This document shows, in pieces, positions 1 through 4,795 of a DNA stretch of 5,613 nt (within the stretch, counting starts at the first letter, position 1; every line of letters starts with the position of its first letter). The stretch is taken from contig JBJEJI010000011.1 of assembly GCA_051877895.1 (NCBI GenBank), positions 1 to 5,613 of the forward strand. Reading direction: 5' to 3'. The DNA comes from UBA3775 sp051877895. Lineage in GTDB: Bacteria; Bacillota; Clostridia; Lachnospirales; Lachnospiraceae. The translations under genes were made by a program, and so were the position numbers. The notes beneath the pieces were generated by a model that saw only the letters and a list, made by a program, of their open reading frames with translations, was not told the DNA's origin and did no database searches.

Positions 1-1128
1 TATTTGTTGGAAAAAGGTATTGACGAAAAGCATATCATCTCTATTGAATTAGACCAACGAAAAGATAAGAAGTATCGTAATCCAGACACTATTTTGGAAT
101 ATATAGAAACCCGTATTGTGGACGAATCGCAGTATTATGTATTATTGGATGAAGTGCAGTTACTGGAAGAATTTGAAGAAGTACTGAACTCGCTTCTGCA
201 TATTAAGAATGTCGACGTATATGTAACCGGGAGCAACTCTAAATTTCTTTCAAAGGATGTTATTACAGAATTTAGAGGTAGGGGAGATGAAATTCATATT
301 TATCCATTGACTTTCAAAGAATTTATGCAGGTGTATGAAGGGGATGTGTATCATGGATGGGCAGAGTATGTGATATATGGTGGACTGCCTCTGACGGTAA
401 CTATGAAAACGGAAGAACAAAAGATTAATTATTTGACCAGGTTATTTGAGGAGACCTATTTGGTAGATATCATAGAGCGTCATCATATTGAGAAGTCACA
501 GGAATTAGAAAACTTAGTAAATATTCTCGCGTCTGCAATCGGATCTCTTACAAATGTACCCAAAATAGAAGCAACTTTTAGAAGCGTGGTACAGTCAAAT
601 ATCAGCGGTAATACTATCAGACAGTATGTTGAGTATTTGGAGGATGCTTTCGTTATTAACAAAGCCAATCGATACAATGTAAAAGGAAGAAAATATATTG
701 GAACACCTTTGAAATATTATTTCGAAGATGTTGGACTCCGAAATGCCCGATTAGGTTTCCGACAGATTGAAGAGACACATATCATGGAGAATATTGTCTA
801 TAATGAATTGCGTAGCCGGGGATTTTCCGTGGATGTGGGTGTTGTAGAAAAAAGAGGTTTGAATCAGGAAGGGAAAACGGAACGAACCTATTTGGAGATT
901 GACTTTATAGCAAATCTTGGTAGTAAGCGTTATTATATTCAGTCTGCATTTAGTTTGCCGACGGAAGAAAAACGGTTGCAGGAGAAAGCATCGTTGGTAA
1001 ATGTAAATGATTCCTTTAAGAAGATTATTCTGGTTAAAGATGTTGTCAATGTGACAAGAGATGAGGATGGTATTACGACTATGAGTATTTATGATTTTCT
1101 GTTGAAGGAGAATAGTTTGGAGTTGTAA
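1..1128 (+). CDS. AAA+ ATPase with DUF4143-type C-terminal domain, 5' end outside the window
   Basis: The reading frame is open from the first base and ends at TAA 1126-1128, giving 375 codons without a visible authentic start; TTG at 4 is only the first possible start and is probably internal. Walker B is seen as VLLDEVQ with Asp-Glu at 148-153, a sensor-1-like strand VYVTGSNS at 217-240, and the arginine-containing FRGRGDE at 271-291 followed by IYPLTFKEF, an arrangement typical of the AAA_14 family. The Walker A (P-loop) must lie upstream, so roughly 40-60 residues are missing. The C-terminal part contains YLEIDFIA (Glu at 895, Asp at 901) and YYIQ (Gln at 940-942), resembling the degenerate PD-(D/E)XK nuclease-like fold often found at the end of DUF4143 proteins. 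The family is widespread in bacteria and archaea, and its cellular role is poorly defined. It is a cytosolic protein with no membrane segment. No functional link to the following genes can be shown. The family call is confident; the function is unknown. Confidence 0.87.
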   Translation, partial: YLLEKGIDEKHIISIELDQRKDKKYRNPDTILEYIETRIVDESQYYVLLDEVQLLEEFEEVLNSLLHIKNVDVYVTGSNSKFLSKDVITEFRGRGDEIHIYPLTFKEFMQVYEGDVYHGWAEYVIYGGLPLTVTMKTEEQKINYLTRLFEETYLVDIIERHHIEKSQELENLVNILASAIGSLTNVPKIEATFRSVVQSNISGNTIRQYVEYLEDAFVINKANRYNVKGRKYIGTPLKYYFEDVGLRNARLGFRQIEETHIMENIVYNELRSRGFSVDVGVVEKRGLNQEGKTERTYLEIDFIANLGSKRYYIQSAFSLPTEEKRLQEKASLVNVNDSFKKIILVKDVVNVTRDEDGITTMSIYDFLLKENSLEL

Positions 1129-1288
1129 TGAGTCTGGACACTTTACCACTTTTGCCTACCAAGATATGCCACGATATGCTAAGAAACGAAAGGAAAAATA
1201 GATTATGATAACAGTATTATTCATCTGCCACGGCAGGAAGTTGCTATTCTGGGAGAATGTAGGAAAATCGGGGGTTGTGGGAGTTTGA
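1129..1288 (+). pseudogene. Broken short reading frames, possible recombination scar
   Basis: This gap holds no full gene but has protein-like fragments. In the frame ending at TAG 1199-1201, codons from about 1130 read ESGHFTTFAYQDMPRYAKKR, which looks like the basic C-terminal tail of a larger protein. In the same frame, ATG 1205 to TGA 1286-1288 encodes 27 residues starting MITVLFICHG. That resembles the N-terminus of low-molecular-weight protein tyrosine phosphatases (VLFVCxGN), but the catalytic Cys-x5-Arg loop is absent after Gly. In frame +1 an overlapping stretch reads DYDNSIIHLPRQ and runs to a stop near 1311. Short frames that start convincingly and then lose similarity suggest a junction of rearranged DNA. 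The fragments were judged by eye only, so confidence is low; the 27-codon frame has a weak AAGGA-like site upstream and might still be translated. Confidence 0.3.
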
Positions 1289-1303
1289 AGAAGGATTTTT
1301 ATA

Positions 1304-1777
1304 ATGGAAAATAAAAGTAGTGGTATTGTATTTCATAATAACTATGCTGGATTTAGAGGAATTGTTTATTTTAGCTCAAAGCATCCGGAACTGTTACCTT
1401 GGAATACTACTAAAACAGGACTTGATGAAACGTCGTTAGTGTATTTACGTGCTAGAGAAAAGATGCTGGAAATCTTTAAGATCGTTAAAAATATGTTAGA
1501 TGAGATAAGGAAAAATACAGAAGATAAGGACGACGGAATAGAAGAAACAATTGCAAAAATGCAAGGAACAGAAATGACAATAGAAAATGTCAGCAAAGTA
1601 AAGGAAAATAGAGTAGTAAGCATTAGCACGGTATCAGTAACTACGGTTCCCAATGTGACTATTAGTTATAAGAAACCTAAAGAAGAAGTTGAAGAATTAA
1701 AGAAGTCATTAGGTGTGAAATCATACAGAGAAGTTGGAGAAAAAACATTCGAATATTATAAGGATGCGGAGTGTTAG
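1304..1777 (+). CDS. C-terminal remnant of an Hsp90/MORC-like (GHKL) ATP-binding protein
   Basis: This 157-residue frame starts at ATG 1304 behind GAAGAAGGA (1287-1295, 8-nt spacer), so it may be translated as it stands. Residues 9-60, with GFRGIVYFSS, ELLPWNTTKTGLDE and a following helix YLRAREKMLEIF, resemble the region just after the ATPase/transducer part of large bacterial HATPase_c_3 (GHKL) proteins. In those proteins a conserved 'PWNTTKTG' segment precedes an R-x-x-M helix. Everything that would bind ATP (the N-box Asn, DxGxG and GxxG motifs) is missing, and family members are usually several hundred residues longer. Residues 66-103 are a charged, probably helical linker, and 126-157 form a second charged tail. 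The stop codon lies 3 nt before the next start, so the two genes are probably cotranslated. I infer a 5'-truncated gene; an independent small protein is the alternative. The family match is from memory, not from a search. Confidence 0.6.
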   Translation: MENKSSGIVFHNNYAGFRGIVYFSSKHPELLPWNTTKTGLDETSLVYLRAREKMLEIFKIVKNMLDEIRKNTEDKDDGIEETIAKMQGTEMTIENVSKVKENRVVSISTVSVTTVPNVTISYKKPKEEVEELKKSLGVKSYREVGEKTFEYYKDAEC

Positions 1778-1780
1778 TAT

Positions 1781-2743
1781 ATGCCAGGAAGTGATCAAAA
1801 GATAAATTATCAAGTTCGTCCAGCTAAATCAATAGAAAGAAAAATGTTATGTGATTTAATTCGTGAAATTCAGTTGGTAAGAGCGGATGGCGAAATGCGA
1901 TATATAGGATTAGGTGCTAAATATTTTACAGATTTTCTTTTGCTTCATAACGAGTTTGGTATTACAGATATGATTAGTATTGAAGCAGAAAAGGAAAGAC
2001 AGATTCGATATGAATTCAATAAACCTTTAAAATGCATTCAAATGTGGTATGGAACAACGAATGAAATACTTCCTCAAATTGATGGATTTGATGAAAAAAT
2101 GAATTTCATTTGGTTGGATTATGATGATGCATTTGAAGAATCAATGTTAGTAGATATTGAAACTATTTGCCGAAATATAGATATTGGAAGTATGTTTTTT
2201 ATATCTTGTAATTATTCTGTTGGTGGCACAATTCCGTCGGAAAAAAGGGAATCTTTTAGAAAAAATGTGGGTGTCTTTTTTGATGAATCAATTGAAAAGA
2301 ATAATTATACAACAAAAAAGATGCCTCTTGTAATAAAAAAATTGATAGATTCTCAGATAAATAAAACTGTCGAAATGCGAAATAGATTGGGACAAGGTCT
2401 TGTAGAGTACAAGCAATTACTGTTCTTAACTTATCAAGATGGTGCACCAATGATGACTATTGGTGGGATTTTGGTGGATCAAGAATTGAAAGAAAAAATC
2501 GAGAATAGTAGGTTGTTTGATAAATATTGGTTCATGTCATATGATGATAAGGTTGTTACAATAGAGATTCCGAAATTAACAAATAAAGAAATTCAGTTGA
2601 TACTGAAGAATCTTCCACTAACAGAAGAAGAGTTTTCAGCTCAAGAAGAAAAGTTCTTTGGAATAGAATACGAAGAAATAAGTAAATTTGAAAGAATATA
2701 CAGATATTATCCGTATTATTCTGAAGGATTCTTTAATACATAA
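1781..2743 (+). CDS. Putative Rossmann-fold (O-methyltransferase-like) protein
   Basis: This 320-residue protein starts at ATG 1781, 3 nt after the previous stop; GGAG at 1768-1771 lies inside the upstream gene, 9 nt before the start. Near the N-terminus is QVRPAKSIERKMLC (residues 11-24), a pattern I associate with a bacterial family annotated 'putative O-methyltransferase' and usually encoded beside GHKL ATP-binding proteins. The Rossmann features are a glycine-rich loop YIGLGAKYFTDF (41-52), an acidic end of the second strand MISIEAE (64-70), and a later strand FIWLDYDD (109-116) where acidic residues would sit near the substrate. These fit an S-adenosylmethionine-binding fold, but no DNA-methylase NPPY/DPPY motif is seen and the substrate is unknown. 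No signal peptide or membrane segment is present. The length looks complete. Base composition is very A+T-rich, unlike the genes after 3200. The fold is fairly sure; the enzymatic activity is inferred. Confidence 0.72.
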   Translation: MPGSDQKINYQVRPAKSIERKMLCDLIREIQLVRADGEMRYIGLGAKYFTDFLLLHNEFGITDMISIEAEKERQIRYEFNKPLKCIQMWYGTTNEILPQIDGFDEKMNFIWLDYDDAFEESMLVDIETICRNIDIGSMFFISCNYSVGGTIPSEKRESFRKNVGVFFDESIEKNNYTTKKMPLVIKKLIDSQINKTVEMRNRLGQGLVEYKQLLFLTYQDGAPMMTIGGILVDQELKEKIENSRLFDKYWFMSYDDKVVTIEIPKLTNKEIQLILKNLPLTEEEFSAQEEKFFGIEYEEISKFERIYRYYPYYSEGFFNT

Positions 2744-2752
2744 GTTTTTTTG

Positions 2753-2760
2753 AAAGGTGG
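2753..2760 (+). promoter_or_regulatory. Ribosome binding site of the short HTH gene
   Basis: AAAGGTGG lies 6 nt before ATG 2767 and supports this start for a gene too short for most gene finders. Confidence 0.6.
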
Positions 2761-2766
2761 CTACAA

Positions 2767-2925
2767 ATGAGTCAAAAACCAACCTACCCAAACATAGACA
2801 TGCAACGAACCGGAAGAAAACTGAAGAGCATGCTTGAATCCGTAGGCTATACACCTCGTATAATCCAAGACTATTTGCATTTATCCTGCGTGCAGCCAAT
2901 TTATCGTTGGTATAAAGGGGATTGA
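2767..2925 (+). CDS. Truncated XRE-like helix-turn-helix protein (52 aa)
   Basis: ATG 2767 to TGA 2923-2925 encodes 52 residues. The start follows AAAGGTGG by 6 nt and lies 23 nt after the methyltransferase stop. The sequence begins with YPNIDMQRTGRKL (residues 7-19), then a helix SMLESVGYT, a second helix IIQDYLHL and a putative recognition helix ending IYRWYKGD. This matches the small helix-turn-helix proteins common in Lachnospiraceae mobile DNA, which begin 'P-N-I-D-M-x-x-T-G' and continue after the W-x-x-G turn with an 'LPSxDNLxxLS' segment for a total of roughly 75-90 residues. Here the frame stops exactly at that turn, and the expected continuation is not seen in any forward frame, so the C-terminal third has been replaced rather than lost by a simple frameshift. 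Such proteins are presumed DNA-binding regulators. This copy may bind DNA poorly or act as a remnant. Confidence 0.68.
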   Translation: MSQKPTYPNIDMQRTGRKLKSMLESVGYTPRIIQDYLHLSCVQPIYRWYKGD

Positions 2926-2933
2926 GATATAAT
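2907..2933 (+). promoter_or_regulatory. Possible weak promoter
   Basis: TATAAT at 2928-2933 is a perfect -10 hexamer. The only nearby -35 candidate is TTGGTA at 2907-2912, with a short 15-nt spacer and no TGn extension. It overlaps the end of the truncated HTH gene and would produce a leader of roughly 290 nt for the operon at 3225. In A+T-rich DNA such a match is easily fortuitous. Confidence 0.25.
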
Positions 2934-2939
2934 AGTGAC

Positions 2940-3087
2940 AAGCTTAAGAAAGCCTTATAAATAGGGCGTTTCAGAGGTTAGTCCAAATATATCTTTTTAA
3001 TCAGTTACGGTAAAATTGGTGGAGAAAGGCATCAGCAAAACTGAATATGAAACCAAGAATGGGTATGGACTACACCATCTTAAGCTT
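2940..3087. repeat. 10-bp inverted repeat across the leader
   Basis: AAGCTTAAGA at 2940-2949 is the reverse complement of TCTTAAGCTT at 3078-3087. The right copy overlaps the last 2 nt of the left arm of the terminator hairpin and runs into its loop, so pairing in RNA could compete with or brace the hairpin. The repeat is itself partly palindromic (AAGCTT, CTTAAG), which lowers its significance. Confidence 0.4.
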
Positions 3088-3129
3088 AGGCTTCGGTAAG
3101 AAGCAGGTTTGGGATGGTGTATTTTTTTT
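3071..3129 (+). terminator. Rho-independent terminator or attenuator hairpin
   Basis: TACACCATC (3071-3079) is perfectly complementary to GATGGTGTA (3113-3121) and is followed directly by eight T residues (3122-3129). The loop of 33 nt is long but contains GCTT/AAGC and CTTA/TAAG pairs that could form an inner stem. The T-run is on the + strand only, so the element acts on rightward transcription. It lies about 96 nt before the next start, and no good promoter is visible between it and that start. It could therefore be a regulated attenuator of the downstream operon rather than a plain gene end. Confidence 0.65.
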
Positions 3130-3211
3130 ACCCTTTTCGATGCGTGGCTGCATCGGAGCAAGTAGTGATGGCATTTCCTTAAGTTTGGTCACTTGTGGGG
3201 GAATGCTTGGA

Positions 3212-3218
3212 AAGGAGG
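3212..3218 (+). promoter_or_regulatory. Strong ribosome binding site that fixes the start at 3225
   Basis: AAGGAGG lies 6 nt before ATG 3225. The in-frame GTG at 3195 has no such site, so 3225 is the better start. Confidence 0.8.
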
Positions 3219-3224
3219 TCTTGT

Positions 3225-3386
3225 ATGGGATTAGGAAGCATTTTGATTGCAGTAGTGGAGTTTCTTTTGAAGTGTGTGCTTTTTGTATTAAAGGTAGTTC
3301 TTTACGGAGCAAAGTTGTTTTTGTTGTTGTTTGTACTGGTGGCAAGAGTCTTTCTGATTTTTGTAAAAGTAGCAGTACCACAGTAG
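3225..3386 (+). CDS. Small hydrophobic membrane peptide with a basic helical stripe (53 aa)
   Basis: The start ATG 3225 is chosen because AAGGAGG precedes it by 6 nt; the GTG at 3195 would add ten residues without a ribosome site. The product is almost entirely Leu, Val, Phe, Ile and Ala from residue 6 to 51. Its charged residues are Glu12, Lys16, Lys23, Lys30, Arg41 and Lys48. Their spacings of 4, 7, 7, 11 and 7 put every one on the same face of an alpha helix, within about 40 degrees at 100 degrees per residue. This predicts one long membrane-embedded or membrane-lying helix, not a soluble protein. It is 15 nt upstream of a lipoprotein gene and surely in the same transcript. I do not recognise the family. 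It could be a membrane anchor or partner of the lipoprotein, a pore-forming peptide, or a small conjugation-module protein. Its existence as a gene is well supported; its function is unknown. Confidence 0.75.
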   Translation: MGLGSILIAVVEFLLKCVLFVLKVVLYGAKLFLLLFVLVARVFLIFVKVAVPQ

Positions 3387-3401
3387 AGGGGAGCGATTTC
3401 T

Positions 3402-4301
3402 ATGTTAAAGAAAGTATGGTTTATGTTGGTTGTGTGGAGTTTTTTGATGGTTTCGGGATGTTCCGGTAAGCCGATAGTGGATGCGGAATGCAAGGTTGTT
3501 TCGGAAACAGAGATTTCTGAAATGGAAGTGACGGAGGATTTGGAAGCAGATGTAAGTTCGGGAACTGACACGGATGTAATTGGAAATATTGATACATCTG
3601 TTGAGGCAGGGCAGACACAAACATCGGATGTGGATGAGCAATGTTTAGATGTTTCAAATTCTGGAGCTTCAACCACGGAGGAGCTGGCAGCAGATGATAC
3701 TACAAAGGAAGCGGATGTGGAATCACCTGTCACAGAGGCACCGAGTGAACCGGAAACTGTTACCAATCAACCTACATCACCACCGGCAAAAGCACAATCA
3801 ACCACGCCGGAGCATACCACGCCGACCTCATCCATGGAAGTACCTGCTACAAAAGATAGTGCACCACCTATCACAGATGACAGAGGGAATCCCGCTGACG
3901 GAAGTCCGATTTTGGAGATTACCTTCAACATACCGCAGGCAGAGTATGTGGGGTATGATGCAGACCGTGTGGCAAGGCTGGCGGTAGAGAAGTGCAAAGC
4001 CGCAGGAATGATACCGCTTCCTGAAAATCTGGACAATCTGTTGGCAGAAGGGAAGATTACGCAGGAAGAATACAATGAGTACTATCCTTATGATGGGTGT
4101 GGTTATTATTCCGTATTTGTGGAAACCAATCTGAACATTGCATCTACAATTAGTGGGGAAAGGCTTTGCAGTGAGGAAGCGATTGCAGATTACATAGCCG
4201 GAATGATGGTACTGGAAGTAGAGCCTTGTTTTTACATTGAGTGTGCCGGAGTTTATCAGGGCAACAGTGTAGAATTCTATGAGTTCCGCTGCTATCGTTA
4301 G
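3402..4301 (+). CDS. Lipoprotein with acidic Ser/Thr/Pro stalk and Cys-rich C-terminal domain
   Basis: This 299-residue protein starts at ATG 3402, preceded by a GAGGGGAG site about 9 nt upstream. Residues 1-20 are a type II signal peptide: Lys3-Lys4, a hydrophobic core, then lipobox VSGC with the lipidated Cys20. It should be anchored on the outer face of the cytoplasmic membrane. Residues 21-165 are low-complexity and extended: first rich in Glu, Asp, Val and Ser, then Thr/Pro/Ser-rich from about 105 to 160 (PTSPPAK, TTPEHTTPTS). This looks like a wall-spanning stalk. Residues 170-299 form a compact domain beginning ILEITFNIPQ, with six cysteines (198, 233, 256, 276, 281, 297), an even number that could form disulfides. 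I do not recognise this domain. It sits between the small hydrophobic peptide and a TnpV-like gene in an apparent operon, so a surface function of the mobile element (exclusion, adhesion, mating-pair or envelope interaction) is a guess. Confidence 0.83.
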   Translation: MLKKVWFMLVVWSFLMVSGCSGKPIVDAECKVVSETEISEMEVTEDLEADVSSGTDTDVIGNIDTSVEAGQTQTSDVDEQCLDVSNSGASTTEELAADDTTKEADVESPVTEAPSEPETVTNQPTSPPAKAQSTTPEHTTPTSSMEVPATKDSAPPITDDRGNPADGSPILEITFNIPQAEYVGYDADRVARLAVEKCKAAGMIPLPENLDNLLAEGKITQEEYNEYYPYDGCGYYSVFVETNLNIASTISGERLCSEEAIADYIAGMMVLEVEPCFYIECAGVYQGNSVEFYEFRCYR

Positions 4302-4316
4302 GCAGAAATTTTGAGA

Positions 4317-4323
4317 GAGGAGG
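4317..4323 (+). promoter_or_regulatory. Ribosome binding site supporting a TTG start
   Basis: GAGGAGG lies 9 nt before TTG 4333. The nearer ATG at 4326 is in another frame that stops after about 24 codons and sits only 2 nt from the site. Confidence 0.6.
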
Positions 4324-4332
4324 CGATGAGAT

Positions 4333-4692
4333 TTGGAAAAGATAGATATTCCTTATGTGGAAAAGGATGGTATTTTGTATCCGTTACTGACTATCCCTGC
4401 TGACATGAAATTATCGGCAGTGGGAAAGTACGGGCTACTGTGGTTATCCTATATGAAGGAAAATCACAAAGGAAGATTTCGGACGCTTACAAGACTTGGC
4501 TGTGCCAATCGGACGGCACATAAGGTCAATGAAGATGCTTATGAGATGCTTGATACGATTATCGGTCAGCACATGAGAAAGCATCCGTCTGTGAATCCCG
4601 GTTCCACCATGGAGATGTGGAAACTGCGTGAGCAGGCAAAGACCGTGGCGGAAAAAACCGTACTTATGGATATTGTGTATCAGTATCATTAG
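4333..4692 (+). CDS. tnpV: TnpV-like transposon-encoded protein
   Basis: This 119-residue protein starts at TTG 4333 with GAGGAGG 9 nt upstream, 31 nt after the lipoprotein stop. The layout matches the TnpV family: an N-terminal IPYVEKDGILYP strand (residues 5-16), the segment GKYGLLWLSYMKENH (31-45), a central region with VNEDAYEMLDTII (65-77), and the C-terminal helix with M-E-M-W, EQAKTVAEKTVLMDIVY (101-117). About 120 residues is the usual family length, so it appears complete. TnpV was named from Tn4451-type mobilisable transposons and is frequent in integrative elements of Clostridia. It is small and cytosolic, and its biochemical role is not established. Here it is next to a ParM-like gene rather than a large serine recombinase, which suggests it belongs to the element's maintenance cluster. 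Assignment is by recalled family pattern; the individual matches are moderate. Confidence 0.7.
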   Translation: MEKIDIPYVEKDGILYPLLTIPADMKLSAVGKYGLLWLSYMKENHKGRFRTLTRLGCANRTAHKVNEDAYEMLDTIIGQHMRKHPSVNPGSTMEMWKLREQAKTVAEKTVLMDIVYQYH

Positions 4693-4708
4693 TGAATTGT
4701 TTTTATGG

Positions 4709-4735
4709 AAGGTGGTGGCTTGGCTGCCACCTTTT
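4709..4735 (+). terminator. Hairpin after the TnpV-like gene, possible weak terminator
   Basis: AAGGTGG (4709-4715) pairs with CCACCTT (4727-4733) around an 11-nt loop, and the run of T is only four (4732-4735). It starts 17 nt after the stop. Terminator strength is likely low, so partial readthrough into the ParM-like gene is expected. Confidence 0.5.
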
Positions 4736-4762
4736 ACAGTAGGAAAAAGATTATGCACGGGA

Positions 4763-4781
4763 CCGGCACTCGGATTGCCGG
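4763..4781 (+). promoter_or_regulatory. Leader hairpin upstream of the ParM-like gene
   Basis: CCGGCA (4763-4768) and TGCCGG (4776-4781) form a perfect 6-bp G+C-rich stem with a 7-nt loop, ending 2 nt before the AAAGAGG ribosome site (4784-4790). It could modulate translation or be a protein-binding palindrome. A centromere for the partition system would normally show several direct repeats, which are not seen here. Confidence 0.35.
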
Positions 4782-4795
4782 AGAAAGAGGTATTT

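Larger units (their letters stand above)
2926..3224. other. Intergenic segment with a leader-like structure
   Basis: This gene-free stretch of 299 bp separates the A+T-rich left genes from the more G+C-rich right operon. It holds a TATAAT box (2928-2933), a 10-bp inverted repeat (2940-2949 with 3078-3087), a terminator-like hairpin (3071-3121) followed by T8, and a second small hairpin with stems CGATGC 3138-3143 and GCATCG 3150-3155. Forward reading frames through it are short or lack plausible starts. It is best explained as a recombination boundary plus the untranslated leader of the operon beginning at 3225. Confidence 0.5.

Noticed and set aside
751..1149. A 132-codon minus-strand frame
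   Set aside because: It is antisense to the DUF4143-type domain of the ATPase gene, whose frame is clearly the coding one.
1205..1288. A complete small phosphatase gene starting MITVLFICHG
   Set aside because: Only the first ten residues resemble the family. The Cys-x5-Arg loop is missing and the frame ends after 27 codons, so it is recorded only as part of a remnant.
3047..3469. A 140-codon plus-strand frame across the leader and the small peptide gene
   Set aside because: It runs through the terminator hairpin and overlaps two better-supported genes. Its composition is irregular, rich in Gly, Ser, Phe and Cys, and its start lacks a good ribosome site.
3302..3766. A 154-codon minus-strand frame with a Ser/Thr/Val-rich product resembling a surface protein
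   Set aside because: It is antisense to the lipoprotein's low-complexity stalk; the Ser/Val bias is the complement of repeated Asp/Glu/Thr codons. No ribosome site precedes it.
4326..4400. ATG at 4326 as the start of the gene after the lipoprotein
   Set aside because: It is out of frame with the TnpV-like protein and terminates after about 24 codons; it is also too close to the GAGGAGG site.
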